Assembly (NCBI RefSeq): GCF_005871085.1
Contig: NZ_VAUP01000015.1
Coordinates: 682,001 to 746,000 of the forward strand
Length of the DNA: 64,000 nt
From: Xanthobacter autotrophicus
Lineage (GTDB): Bacteria; Pseudomonadota; Alphaproteobacteria; Rhizobiales; Xanthobacteraceae
Direction: 5' to 3'
Shown here: positions 7,315-16,761 of the stretch, in pieces
How the letters are laid out: each line of letters begins with the position of its first letter
How positions within the stretch are numbered: the first letter of the stretch is position 1
Program-made: the position numbers and the translations under genes
The notes under the pieces: model-generated
The model's input: the letters and a program-made list of their open reading frames with translations, nothing else
The model's database searches: none
What the model was told of the DNA's origin: nothing

Positions 7315-8081
7315 CAATATGTAATTCTAAAATCAGCTGAATTTGCTCAGGCCGGTGGCTTCTGCCGGGCCTCTGGAGCGGCCAGTTGCCTGCCTGTCGA
7401 ACGTGGGGCCGCACGGATTTTCCCGGCCGGTGCCCCGCTGGCCCATCATCAGCAGTGGGTTCGCCTGATAAGCGGAACGGGCGGCGTCGCGTCTCCACCC
7501 GGCTGAGAATGAGTGCTGCCAGCGCGGCCTTGCCCTTCGGCGAGTACCGGCCTTCGTGGTTCGCGACCATCTCCGGCATGTCCTGATTTGGATGTTTCAC
7601 CTGCTCGCAGAAGCCGGCAGCCGCGAATCGGACAGGCATCCGAGCCAGGCGCGATAGGCGCGGATGACATCGACAAAGGACGGATGCTCCGGCCCGACGA
7701 GGTCAAGCACAACCCAGCCGACGCCCCCGGGCCGCAGGAAGAAGGCGACGGTTGAGGCGACATCGTCGAGCGCGACGATGTCGAGCGGGCCGGTGCCCTC
7801 GACCGCAAGCAGGTCGGGCATTGTGGAGAGCCGCGGATCAGGGTGCTGCCGCGACGAACCGCCGTCCACCCTCCGTAATGAACAGCCCAGTTATATTTCA
7901 ACGGGAATAATGGCGAGGTTGGGCGGAGCTGTTTCGATGGGCTTCAAGCCGCACTGCGCCCCCCTTCATCAGCCCTTGCAAAATGCTCAAACATGGATTT
8001 CGTTATATCCATATGGGAATAGGTTTTCAATCATCATACCGTCGGGGGACGGGCTGGATTGCAAAGCAGGGGCGGGACGCA
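7315..8081. other. Non-coding stretch with gene debris between tRNA-His and the autotransporter
   Basis: 767 bases with no intact gene. On the minus strand 7597-7869 keeps an SDR-like tail (separate entry). Just downstream in another minus frame (7500-7640) is the stretch HEGRYSPKGKAALAALILSR, which looks protein-like but which I cannot assign. 7870-8080 shows nothing beyond the autotransporter leader. The mixture of broken frames next to a tRNA suggests past insertion and decay. Confidence 0.5.
7597..7869 (-). pseudogene. C-terminal remnant of an SDR-type NAD(P)-binding protein
   Basis: The minus strand reads LDIVALDDVASTVAFFLRPG, then VVLDLVGPEHPSFVDVIRAY and AWLG. This resembles the late part of extended SDR/NmrA-type proteins, where the VALDDVA and LxGPE blocks precede a YRxWLG segment. 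There is no Rossmann N-terminus upstream and the frame drifts into unrelated residues after AWLGC. About 70 of an expected 250 or more residues remain, so I read it as a broken gene. Confidence 0.5.
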
Positions 8082-11000
8082 ATGAGCTATTTCAAAGACG
8101 AACATTGGAGCCCCCGGGAGCTCCGGGCGAAGCATTGCGGCTTTCGCAAAGCGGCGGAAGCTAGGCCCCCGCGGCGGGGTCGCGGCGCCAGGAAATCAGC
8201 CAAGGCCGGCGCGCGCGCGGGTGCGGCGCTGATCATCGCGCTGGCATCGCCGGCGCTGGCCGCGGACCCGACCACCAGCTTTACCGTCAGCGGGCAGGTG
8301 ATCGATCCCCGGAGCTTCGACCTGCCGAGCCTCGAGGCGCTGCCGGCCTCCACCCAGAACGTGACCTACACGTCCGGCGGCGGGGGCTTCACGGGCACCT
8401 TCACCGGTGTGCCGCTGTGGACGCTGCTGAACGATGAAACCGGGATCAAGACCAATCCCGCCATCAAGAACGACGTGATCCGCAACGTGGTGCTGGTGAC
8501 CGGAAGCGACGGCTACCAGGTGGTCTATTCGGCGGGCGAACTCAATCCGGCTTTCGGCGGCTCGGTTAACGTCCCGCTCATGGCCTATGCCAGCAACGGG
8601 GCGCTCCTCACCACCGACGGCTTCGCCCGGACCACCGCGCCCGGCGACACCCGCGGCGGCCGCTATGTCTCGAATGTGTCGAGCGTTCAGGTCCTGCACG
8701 TTCCCTACCTCACCGGCACCTATGCCGGCGGGGTGTCGACCTCGTTCACGGTCTCTGGCCTCGTCAACACGCCGGCGACCTATACGCTCGCCAACATCAC
8801 CGCGCTGCCAACGACAAGTGTGACGGTGGGCGCCAATACCTATACCGGCGTTACCCTCTGGACGCTGCTCGACACCGCGGGCGTCATCACCAACCCGCAG
8901 ATCCACAACAACATCCTGCGTGACTACGTGGTGGTGACGGGCAGCGACGGCTACCAGGGCGTGATCGCCCTCGCCGAGATCAGCCCGAGCTTCGGCAACG
9001 ACCAGAACATCGTCGCCTACAGCCTGAATGGCGGAGCGGCCGGCCTCTCGCTGGGGTCCAGCGGCTATTTCCGCCTGATCGTGCCGGGCGACGTGAAGCA
9101 GGGCCGCTGGATCTCGAACATCATCGATATCGAGGTGTTCGACGCCGCCATCTGGATGGCGGGGACCGGGCAACTGCTCGACCTCACCGGGCTTCCCATC
9201 ACGTCGGAGGGTCTCATCCTCACCGGCGGCACGCTGACGAGCACCGGTGGCCCCGGCACGCTCACCGCCGCCACCTACCTGCTGCAAGGCGGCCTTCTCG
9301 ACAGCACGGCCAACCTCGGCGCCACCGGCGCCGTCACCCAGTCCACGGGGGTGACCCTGCTCAAGGGCCAGATCAGCACGCCGGACGTGACCATCACCGG
9401 CGGCACGCTGCAGCTCGGGGCCGACAACCGACTGGCCACCGCCGCCACCCTGAAGATGACCGGCGGCAGCTTCGATCTTGCTGGCTATGCCCAGACGCTT
9501 TCGACCCTGAACGGCACCGGCACCGTAAAGCTCAGCTCCGACCTGTCGGGTGGCAGGCTGACGGTCGGCTCCGGAACGTTCGGTGGCGTGATCGCGGACG
9601 GCGGCGCGCAGCCGGGCGAGCTCGTCGTCGCCGGCCCCGGCGTCTTCACCTTGTCGGGCGCAAATACCTTCACCGGACCGACCAGCGTGGCCGGCGGCAT
9701 CGTCAACCTCGACGGCGGCTCGCTTGCCGGCAGCATCGACGTCGCCAGCGGCGCCGCCCTGATCGGCACCGGCAAGACCGGCTCCGCCACGATCGCGGGT
9801 GCGGTCTCGCCCGGCGACGATGGCCTCGGCATTCTCACTGTCGGCGGCACCCTCAAGATGAAGGCCAGCGCCGCCTACGAGGTGGACCTCCAGAGCGGCG
9901 GCGCAGACCGCATCGCCGTGTCCGGTACCGCCGCGCTGGACGGCAAGGTCGACGTCTACGCCACCCGCGCGGACTTCGGGGAGATCGGCCAGCGATACGC
10001 CATCGTGACCGCCTCCGGCGGCCGCACCGGCACTTTCGAAAGCGTGACCTGGGAGGGCAACCCGAACCTGCTCTTCCTCGACGCCGCCCTGTCGTATGAC
10101 GCCACCGCCGCCTTTGTCTCGCTGGAGCGCAACGGCGTGGCCTTCGCTTCCGTGGCCGCGACGCCGAATGCCGCAGCTACGGCCCGGGCTCTCGATACCC
10201 TGGGCTTCAGCAACGGCGCATGGGATGCCCTGGTCGAGCTGTCCAGCGCCACGGACGCCAACACCGCGTTCAACGCCCTGTCGGGAGAAGCCTATGCGGC
10301 GACGCGCGGCGTGCTGATCGAGCGCAGCGCGGACGTGCGAGACACCCTCATCGAACGCCTGCGGTCGCAGACGGGTGCGCCGACCGGAGCGGGCGCCGCC
10401 CTCTCCACCGGCGGCCTGGTGGCGTCCTACGCCTCGACCGGGAAGGCCCCATCCGCGGCCAGCGCAGCCATCACCAAGGCGCTCGCGCCGACGCCCGAGC
10501 CGGCCTACAGCCTGTGGTCCCAGGGCTACGGCAATTTCGGCCGCGCCTGGAACGACGGCAACGTGGCGACCGCCTCCCAGAGCACGGGCGGCTTCCTCAT
10601 CGGGGCGGACGCACACCTGGGGTCGGACTGGCGCGTGGGCGTCGCCGGCGGCTACTCCGCAACGTCCATTACCGTGGACGACCGCGCCTCCTCCGCCGAC
10701 AGCGACAACCACACCGCCGCGCTCTATGCCGGCGGTCATCTGGGCGCCTTTGCCCTTCGCCTCGGCGGTGCCTACACTTGGAACGACGTGTCCACCTCGC
10801 GCGGGGTGTCGTTCCCGGGCTTTGCCGAGGTGTTGAAGTCCGGCTCCGACCTTGGCACGGCTCAGGTCTTCGCTGATCTCGGCTACGACATCGCCGTGGG
10901 CGCCTTCGCCTTCGAGCCCTACGCCGCCGTCGCCTACGTGAACCTGAGCGGAGGAGATTTCCACGAGACCTGGGGCGCCGCCGCCCTCACGGGCTTCTCC

Positions 11001-11327
11001 TCCAATTCGGACACCACCTTCACCACCCTCGGGCTGCGCGCTTCGACCGAGGTGGCGGTCGGTGGCGCCACCTGGCGCGCCCTCGTCGGCCTCGGCTGGC
11101 GGCATGCCTTCGGCGACGTGGACCCGACGGCGAGCCTTGCCTTCGCCGCCGGCTCCTCGCCCTTCCTGGTGGAGGGTGCGCCCATCGCCGAGAACGCGGC
11201 GATTGTGGAGGCCGGCCTTGGCGTCCGCTTCAGCCCCGTCGCCAGCCTGAACGTGACCTATGTGGGTCAGCTCGCCAACGAGGCAGTGAACAACAGCTTC
11301 AAGGGCACGTTTGCCTGGCTGTTCTGA
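8082..11327 (+). CDS. Autotransporter with two molybdopterin-oxidoreductase-like passenger domains
   Basis: Type V secreted surface protein of 1081 residues. A long basic leader precedes a signal peptide core (AGAALIIALASPALA, cleavage before ADPTTS). Two tandem domains follow, about residues 62-210 and 220-360, each with TSFTVSG, a GV(P/T)LWTLL strand, VVVTGSDGYQ and a PGD..(G/Q)GR(Y/W)(V/I)SN close; they resemble the sulfite-oxidase-like molybdopterin-binding fold. Next is a beta-helix region with Gly/Thr repeats and an autotransporter-associated GPTSVAGGIVNLDGGSL unit, then the C-terminal 12-strand barrel from about residue 810 (YSLWSQGYGNFGRAW) ending in WLF. I see no cysteine after the leader, so the usual Mo-ligating Cys is absent and binding rather than catalysis is likely. 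ATG 8082 was chosen; an in-frame ATG lies 99 bases upstream. Confidence 0.88.
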   Translation: MSYFKDEHWSPRELRAKHCGFRKAAEARPPRRGRGARKSAKAGARAGAALIIALASPALAADPTTSFTVSGQVIDPRSFDLPSLEALPASTQNVTYTSGGGGFTGTFTGVPLWTLLNDETGIKTNPAIKNDVIRNVVLVTGSDGYQVVYSAGELNPAFGGSVNVPLMAYASNGALLTTDGFARTTAPGDTRGGRYVSNVSSVQVLHVPYLTGTYAGGVSTSFTVSGLVNTPATYTLANITALPTTSVTVGANTYTGVTLWTLLDTAGVITNPQIHNNILRDYVVVTGSDGYQGVIALAEISPSFGNDQNIVAYSLNGGAAGLSLGSSGYFRLIVPGDVKQGRWISNIIDIEVFDAAIWMAGTGQLLDLTGLPITSEGLILTGGTLTSTGGPGTLTAATYLLQGGLLDSTANLGATGAVTQSTGVTLLKGQISTPDVTITGGTLQLGADNRLATAATLKMTGGSFDLAGYAQTLSTLNGTGTVKLSSDLSGGRLTVGSGTFGGVIADGGAQPGELVVAGPGVFTLSGANTFTGPTSVAGGIVNLDGGSLAGSIDVASGAALIGTGKTGSATIAGAVSPGDDGLGILTVGGTLKMKASAAYEVDLQSGGADRIAVSGTAALDGKVDVYATRADFGEIGQRYAIVTASGGRTGTFESVTWEGNPNLLFLDAALSYDATAAFVSLERNGVAFASVAATPNAAATARALDTLGFSNGAWDALVELSSATDANTAFNALSGEAYAATRGVLIERSADVRDTLIERLRSQTGAPTGAGAALSTGGLVASYASTGKAPSAASAAITKALAPTPEPAYSLWSQGYGNFGRAWNDGNVATASQSTGGFLIGADAHLGSDWRVGVAGGYSATSITVDDRASSADSDNHTAALYAGGHLGAFALRLGGAYTWNDVSTSRGVSFPGFAEVLKSGSDLGTAQVFADLGYDIAVGAFAFEPYAAVAYVNLSGGDFHETWGAAALTGFSSNSDTTFTTLGLRASTEVAVGGATWRALVGLGWRHAFGDVDPTASLAFAAGSSPFLVEGAPIAENAAIVEAGLGVRFSPVASLNVTYVGQLANEAVNNSFKGTFAWLF

Positions 11328-11344
11328 GGAAACGCGACTCGCAC

Positions 11345-11383
11345 CGGCCCGCGATCTTCAAGGTCGCGGGCCGTATTCTTTCC
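11345..11383 (+). terminator. Intrinsic terminator after the autotransporter
   Basis: CGGCCCGCGA (11345-11354) and TCGCGGGCCG (11364-11373) form a perfect 10-bp stem with a 9-base loop, followed by TATTCTTTCC, 18 bases after the stop codon. Confidence 0.75.
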
Positions 11384-11515
11384 AAACCCAATGGACGGCG
11401 ATCTGGCGCCGGCCCCGATCAATCGCGGCGCGGGCACACCTGGGCTGCCGGCTCGGAAAGATCGGGCGGGGCGAGGCCGGCCTGGAAGCATGTGCTCATA
11501 TGCACCACCTTGGCG

Positions 11516-11738
11516 ATGGCCCGCGCCACCCTCACCCCCTATCTCGCCGGCGCCGGCCAGAAGGCAAACCTGAAACAGCGCGTGCTCGCCGACGCCCTGC
11601 GCCACTTCGCTCTGGCCGGAGGGCAGAAGCTGAGGAACTTCGTTGCCCTGCTCTCCAAGCTTCCCAGGGGACTGAGCGAGATCCGCCATGCGGAAAAGCT
11701 CGCCCGTGGCATGCCCAACCGGCCGCGTGCAGCCCTGA
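11516..11738 (+). pseudogene. Partial decayed copy of the HerA-like ATPase gene found at 18585-21818
   Basis: These 223 bases align without a gap to 20979-21201 (constant offset of 9463). The reading frame still gives MARATLTPYLAGAGQKANLK, then LADALRHFALAGG, against MARATLTPYLGGGGQKANLK in the intact protein. Changes include Gly to Ala and Glu/Asp to Lys/Asn, and similarity stops at both ends. It is an internal fragment, about 74 codons of a 1077-residue protein, with no start or P-loop. Either a second copy of the cassette once stood here or a segment was copied over. Confidence 0.85.
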
Positions 11739-11747
11739 CCGCGCCGG

Positions 11748-11954
11748 TCACCGCCGCCGTGCCGCCCGAACCAGCGCACTCATGGCGAGCATCATGGCCG
11801 AAGCAGCAATGCCCGCCGTGATGACGCCGGCCGGCGTCCAACGCGCCCTCCCCTGAAGTGTGATGCTCTTGCCGATCCTCACGTCCCAAGTCGCCGTCAT
11901 CTCCTCAGGGTGATAAGGAGATGGTGGTATCTGATCCTTCGGCTCTTCCGTCAT
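11748..11954 (-). CDS. Small single-pass membrane protein, hypothetical
   Basis: 68 residues starting MTEEPKDQIPPSPYHPEEMT, with one C-terminal membrane helix (AGVITAGIAASAMMLAMSALV) and a basic ARRR end, so N-out or N-in cannot be told with confidence. GAGGA lies six bases before the ATG, which supports a real gene. I recognise no family. It lies between the HerA fragment and ygiQ, in opposite orientation to both. Confidence 0.55.
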   Translation of the reverse strand: MTEEPKDQIPPSPYHPEEMTATWDVRIGKSITLQGRARWTPAGVITAGIAASAMMLAMSALVRAARRR

Positions 11955-12181
11955 GGAATCCTCGCAATCGGCGGCTGTCTGCGCCGTGACCCCGAGCCAT
12001 TGGCCGGCATGGGCGGGGCGCGGCGCGCATCCGCTATTCCACCAGCGCCACGCTGCTCCGGCAAGGCGGGGGACGGCGATCTGGGCTTAGCTTTCGTCCG
12101 CAGCCGTCCGGCCATAGCCGAGGGTCTTGGTCCAGCGCTCCAAGCACGGTGAGTTGAATTCGCCGCGGGGGAGCCTTATGC

Positions 12182-14224
12182 GTGGACCCCATGGACACCC
12201 ACGCCGACGCCGCAAAACCCTTGAGTTCCCTGTCCCGCCACCGGCCGCAGTCCGGCACGGCGGCGCCGTTCCTGCCCATGAGCCGTGCCGAGATGACGGC
12301 GCTCGGCTGGGACGCCTGCGACATCGTGCTGGTCACGGGCGACGCCTATGTCGATCACCCGAGCTTCGGCATGGCCATCATCGGGAGGCTGCTGGAGGCC
12401 CAGGGCTTCCGGGTCGGCATCATCGCGCAGCCCGACTGGCAGTCGGCGGAACCGTTCAAGGCGCTGGGCAAGCCCAAGCTGTTCTTCGGCGTCACCGGCG
12501 GCAACATGGATTCGATGGTCAACCGCTACACGGCAGATCGCCGGCTGCGCCACGACGACGCCTATACGCCCGGCGGCGAGGGCGGCAAGCGACCGGACCG
12601 CTGCACTATCGTGTACACGCAGCGCTGCCGCGAGGCGTACAAGGACGTGCCCATCGTGCTCGGCGGCATCGAAGCGTCCCTGCGCCGCATTGCCCATTAC
12701 GACTACTGGTCCGAAAAGGTGCGCCGCTCGATCCTGGCGGACGCCAAGGCGGACCTGCTCCTCTATGGCAATGCCGAGCGCGCCATCATCGAGGTGGCGA
12801 ACCGCCTCGCCGCCGGCGAGGCACCGCGCGATCTGGAGTCCATCCGGGGCGTCGCGCTGTTCCGCCGCGTGCCGGAGACTTACACCGAGCTGCACGCCGA
12901 CGATCTCGACTCCGCCGATGAGGGAGCGGCCCGCCGCCCCGGCGATGTGGTGATCCGGCTGCCGGCGTACGAGCAGGTCGAACAGGACAAGGAAGCCTAT
13001 GCCCGCGCCTCGCGCGTGCTGCACCGGGAGAGCAACCCCGGCAATGCGCGCCCGCTGGTGCAGCGCCACGGCGACCGCGACCTGTGGCTGAACCCGCCGC
13101 CGATCCCGCTTACGTCCGACGAGATGGATGCGGTCTACGACCTGCCCTATGCCCGCGCGCCGCATCCCTCCTACGGCGATGCGAAGATCCCGGCCTGGGA
13201 CATGATCAAGTTCTCGGTGACCATCATGCGCGGCTGCTTCGGCGGCTGCACGTTCTGCTCCATCACCGAGCACGAAGGCCGCATCATCCAGAACCGCTCG
13301 GAAGGCTCGATCCTGCGCGAGATCGAGCTGATCCGGGACAAGACACCGGGGTTCACGGGCGTGATCTCGGACATCGGCGGGCCCACCGCCAACATGTACC
13401 GGATGGCCTGCAAGGACCCGAAGATCGAGGCGGCCTGCCGGCTGCCGTCGTGCGTCTTTCCCGACATCTGCCCGAACCTGAACACCTCCCACGACGAACT
13501 CATCCGGCTCTATCGCAAGGTGCGCGAGACCGAGGGCGTCAAGAAGGTGATGGTGGCGTCCGGCGTGCGCTACGACCTCGCGGTGAAGAGCCCCGAATAT
13601 ATCAAGGAGCTGGTGACCCATCACGTCGGCGGCTATCTGAAGATCGCGCCCGAACACACCGAGCGCGGCCCGCTCGACAAGATGATGAAGCCGGGCATCG
13701 GCACCTATGACCGCTTCAAGGAGATGTTCGACGCCGCGGTGAAGCAGGCCGGCAAGAAATACTACCTCATCCCGTATTTCATTGCCGCCCATCCGGGCAC
13801 GACCGACGAGGACATGATGAACCTCGCGCTCTGGCTCAAGAAGAACCGCTATCGCGCAGATCAGGTGCAGACCTTCCTGCCCTCTCCCATGGCCACGGCC
13901 ACGGCCATGTACCATACCGGCGTCAATCCGCTGCGTGGCGTGCGGCACGGGGGGAGCGACAAGGTGGTGACGGTCACGGGGCTGCGCCAGCGCCGGCTGC
14001 ACAAGGCGTTCCTGCGCTACCACGATCCCGAGAATTGGCCGCTGCTGCGCGAGGCGCTGAAGCAGATGGGCCGCGCCGACCTGATCGGCTCGCGCCCCGA
14101 CCAGTTGGTGCCGGCCCACCAGCCGCCCGGCACCGGCAAAGCCGCCGGCACGCGGCGGCCGGTGCGCAGCACCAGCGGCGGGGCACAGCGCTTCACAACG
14201 AAGGGCGTTCCCATCCGCAAATAA
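12182..14224 (+). CDS. ygiQ: YgiQ-family radical SAM protein (UPF0313)
   Basis: Radical S-adenosylmethionine enzyme of the UPF0313 family, 680 residues from GTG 12182 (ATG 12191 is the alternative; GGGGAG at 12166-12171 favours the GTG). The [4Fe-4S] cluster motif CxxxCxxC appears as [17 protein letters not shown] near residue 350. The N-terminal part ([20 protein letters not shown]) is the cobalamin-domain-like region that defines the family, and FVDxPxxxG-type blocks and [10 protein letters not shown] follow. Substrate is unknown for the whole family. The C-terminal 50 residues are low-complexity and basic. It converges with the rsmB-type gene downstream. Confidence 0.93.
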   Translation: MDPMDTHADAAKPLSSLSRHRPQSGTAAPFLPMSRAEMTALGWDACDIVLVTGDAYVDHPSFGMAIIGRLLEAQGFRVGIIAQPDWQSAEPFKALGKPKLFFGVTGGNMDSMVNRYTADRRLRHDDAYTPGGEGGKRPDRCTIVYTQRCREAYKDVPIVLGGIEASLRRIAHYDYWSEKVRRSILADAKADLLLYGNAERAIIEVANRLAAGEAPRDLESIRGVALFRRVPETYTELHADDLDSADEGAARRPGDVVIRLPAYEQVEQDKEAYARASRVLHRESNPGNARPLVQRHGDRDLWLNPPPIPLTSDEMDAVYDLPYARAPHPSYGDAKIPAWDMIKFSVTIMRGCFGGCTFCSITEHEGRIIQNRSEGSILREIELIRDKTPGFTGVISDIGGPTANMYRMACKDPKIEAACRLPSCVFPDICPNLNTSHDELIRLYRKVRETEGVKKVMVASGVRYDLAVKSPEYIKELVTHHVGGYLKIAPEHTERGPLDKMMKPGIGTYDRFKEMFDAAVKQAGKKYYLIPYFIAAHPGTTDEDMMNLALWLKKNRYRADQVQTFLPSPMATATAMYHTGVNPLRGVRHGGSDKVVTVTGLRQRRLHKAFLRYHDPENWPLLREALKQMGRADLIGSRPDQLVPAHQPPGTGKAAGTRRPVRSTSGGAQRFTTKGVPIRK

Positions 14225-14267
14225 GCGCTCCAGCCGGGCCGGCGGGTGGCCTGCCTTGTCCGGCCGC

Positions 14268-15629
14268 CTACGGCTCTTCGGACGAAGGCTGCGGAGACGA
14301 GGGAGCGGCTTCCCGCTGGAGGACAGCGGCGAAAAAGCCATCCGTATCGTGGCGCGCGGGCGTGAGCGACAAGTGGTCCGGATGCGCCGACCCGGTCAAT
14401 TGCGGTGCGGCTTCGTGCAGCGGCGTGACATGAAAGGTGGGATAGGCCGCAAGGAAGGCCGCCACCTGGGCCTCGTTCTCCTCGGGCAGCATGGAGCAGG
14501 TGGCGTAGACGAGCCGTCCACCGGGCTTCACCAGCCGCGCCGCGCTCGCAAGAATACGGGCCTGCAGCGGCAGGAGATGATCAAGCCCGGCTTCCTGCTG
14601 GCGCCACCGCGCATCCGGATTGCGCCGCCATGTGCCGGTGCCGCTGCATGGCGCATCCACCAGCACGCGATCGAAGCTGCCCTTGTGACGCTTGACCCAG
14701 CGGTCGGTTTCGCTGGCCAGGGGCCGGGTCTCGATATTGTGCAGGCCGGCGCGCCGGAACCGTTCGGCGGCACGTTTCAGGCGGCCATCGGACACATCGC
14801 AGGCGATGACGTGGCCCTTGTTTGCCATCTGCGCGGCAATGGCCAGCGTCTTGCCGCCGGCCCCGGCGCAGAAATCCACCACCCGTTCGCCCGGCCGCGC
14901 GTCCACCAGCAGGGCGACAAGCTGCGAGCCCTCGTCCTGGATCTCCACCTCGCCGCTTTTCAGCATGGGCAGGCTGGCCAGCGCGGGACGCTCCTGCACG
15001 CGAATGCCGAATGGCGCCAGGGGAGACGCCTCGGCTTTCAGGCCAAGATCGCGCAGCGCGCGCAGCATCACCTCGCGCGTGGACTTGACCGGATTGACGC
15101 GCAGGTCGAGGGGGGCTGCGGTCAGAAGCGCGGCCATCTCGCTCCCGAACGCGTCATGGAAACGCCGCCGCAAGGGCTCGACCGCCCAGGTGGGACATTC
15201 AAAACGCACCTCGTCCGGCATGGCCGGATGATCGATCGTACAGCCCTGCAATTTCACCAGCAGTGCGTGCTCGTGATCCGTCAATACGGCAGGCGCGAAC
15301 CTTCCACCGTTGAACAGGCCATGGACCTGATCCGGCGTCCTGCCGCCCGAGATTCTGCCCCCCGAGCTCTTACCGCCATCCAGTGCCATCCAGGCCAGAA
15401 GCCGGTTGCGCGGCAAGTCCTTTCGTCCGTGCTTCGCCAACCACCAGCCCAATCGGGCGTGATGGCGCAGTAACGCATAGAGCAGATCGCAGATCTGGCC
15501 ACGATCCTTGTCGCCGAGATGGCGTCGGGATCGAAACCATGCCGAAACGACAGCATCGGCAGGACGCGCGACACGATCGACTTCATGCATCAGTTCGAGA
15601 GTAGCTTGCAGACGGGTGGCGGGAGTCAC
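14268..15629 (-). CDS. RsmB/NOP2-family rRNA (cytosine-C5)-methyltransferase
   Basis: SAM-dependent RNA m5C methyltransferase. The two catalytic cysteines are both present: DAPCSGTGTWRRNPDARW (motif IV) and YATCSMLPEENEAQV (motif VI). The SAM-binding loop reads VVDFCAGAGGKTLAIAAQM. An N-terminal NusB-like helical region (LHARLGWW-type: LLRHHARLGWWLAKHGR) precedes it, as in RsmB. I place the start at GTG 15629 (VTPATRLQATLELM, 453 residues); the frame is open for 49 codons upstream to ATG 15776 but without homology, and no strong ribosome site decides it. In other Hyphomicrobiales this gene often sits near guaA/purH; here the neighbour is the A+T-rich gap. Confidence 0.88.
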   Translation of the reverse strand: MTPATRLQATLELMHEVDRVARPADAVVSAWFRSRRHLGDKDRGQICDLLYALLRHHARLGWWLAKHGRKDLPRNRLLAWMALDGGKSSGGRISGGRTPDQVHGLFNGGRFAPAVLTDHEHALLVKLQGCTIDHPAMPDEVRFECPTWAVEPLRRRFHDAFGSEMAALLTAAPLDLRVNPVKSTREVMLRALRDLGLKAEASPLAPFGIRVQERPALASLPMLKSGEVEIQDEGSQLVALLVDARPGERVVDFCAGAGGKTLAIAAQMANKGHVIACDVSDGRLKRAAERFRRAGLHNIETRPLASETDRWVKRHKGSFDRVLVDAPCSGTGTWRRNPDARWRQQEAGLDHLLPLQARILASAARLVKPGGRLVYATCSMLPEENEAQVAAFLAAYPTFHVTPLHEAAPQLTGSAHPDHLSLTPARHDTDGFFAAVLQREAAPSSPQPSSEEP

Positions 15630-15959
15630 GGGAGAGACGATCGGGCTGGAAAAACGCGCGGCACCATAGATGAAGGCGTTGCGCCTGACTATTGATTCTC
15701 GAGCGGCTCGGACGGATGCTATTGGGCGGATGGACGCCTGAGGCACTCCCCCCGACGCGATCGGACTCCACAGCATCGGCGCACGCCTTATGCCTCTTCG
15801 GATTCAACCTGAGGCTTTTCAATCAACAGACCCGCTGAAAAGCCGTGAGGCGCCATAGCTGCCGACCGAAAGTCGACGGCGCAGGCAGCTGTCAGGTCTC
15901 TGATTGCTCCGACAGGCTCGACAAAGATGCTCGGGAAGTCCGGGCGGATCCGATTGCGA

Positions 15960-15990
15960 AACCGGAGGTCGGCAGCGCACGCCCACCTGT
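15960..15990 (+). other. Remnant resembling the 3' half of tRNA-His
   Basis: AACCGGAGGTCGG (15960-15972) equals tRNA-His bases 7276-7288 exactly, and CCCACCTGT (15982-15990) equals 7302-7310, with the spacing four bases shorter. The T loop between them is not preserved and no CCA follows. It is not a functional tRNA; a decayed attachment-site copy is one explanation. Confidence 0.45.
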
Positions 15991-16081
15991 GACACATCAA
16001 GCCTTTATCCACATCTCGCTTCCGAGCCATGAGCCCACGCCGGCCGAAAAAAAGCTCCGGAATCTGAAACAAGCGCAGATA

Positions 16082-16345
16082 TAACAGCTCATGCGACCGA
16101 ATATTGCTGCGTTTGATAATACAATATTACGCAACTGCGATAGCCTAGATCACACTATAATTTAGTAATTGTGACGTATCGTATTGTATAATTGATTTAA
16201 AGCCACATGATAATTGTATTACATTTTACAATAAGTATCGGAAATTTGAAACATATATCAATAAATAATTGAAAACTGCAACTGCATAACGATTTCGCTT
16301 TTTGTAAAAAAAAGTCTATTATCCATAAATATTGTTGTCAAATGA
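16082..16345. other. Strongly A+T-rich patch
   Basis: By my count 134 of the 180 bases in 16141-16320 are A or T, against roughly one third A+T in neighbouring genes. It contains runs such as TTTTTGTAAAAAAAAG and a TATAAT at 16156-16161 but no gene. Such patches near accessory genes often bind silencing proteins or hold promoters of acquired systems; which applies here is not shown. Confidence 0.7.
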
Positions 16346-16761
16346 GGAATTATCTGTGGAAATTTCGAGGTCCAGCGGAAGTGTACCGCACCTTGTAGCG
16401 GACGCGACCACTGGGATGGAAACTGGCGTACTAGTTCTGATTCCAGAAACTCAACATGCGACTGCTATGTCGGACGATAAAAATTACTGCGGTGGATAGG
16501 TACGCCGCGCAATGAAAAGCCCTCGACGGCATGGCCGGGGCGTATCTGTCATCCAATCGCAAACTCGCTTCGGACCTTGCTCGGTGCCGGGAGCACGCGG
16601 TGACAGCCTGCCCGTGAGCAGATGGGCCGTCGGCAGGGCCGGCCACCGGCTGAAGTCACGGGCAGCCCCTCCCGCAACGAAAGTGCGGTTGCGCCCGCGT
16701 CGCGTCCCCTTTATCGATCCCCTGCGCGTTCTGGTGATCGCAAGGTTGAGGGGGCAACCTT

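Larger units (their letters stand above)
15630..16761. other. 1.1-kb non-coding region upstream of the nuclease/HerA cassette
   Basis: No frame here has a credible start, composition and family. The region holds the tRNA-His-like remnant (15960-15990) and the A+T-rich patch (16082-16345), then returns to normal GC at about 16350. Sequence change this sharp suggests acquired DNA and marks the left boundary of the cassette at 16762-21818. Confidence 0.6.

Noticed and set aside
12034-12181. A short minus-strand tail that reads LERWTKTLGYGRTAADES before a stop
   Set aside because: It looks protein-like over about 28 codons, but no start or family could be assigned and it runs into the ygiQ start region; not enough to call a remnant.
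7315-15990. An integrated element bounded by tRNA-His and its remnant
   Set aside because: There is no integrase, and ygiQ and the rsmB-type gene inside look like ordinary chromosomal genes. The remnant is kept as a separate, uncertain observation.
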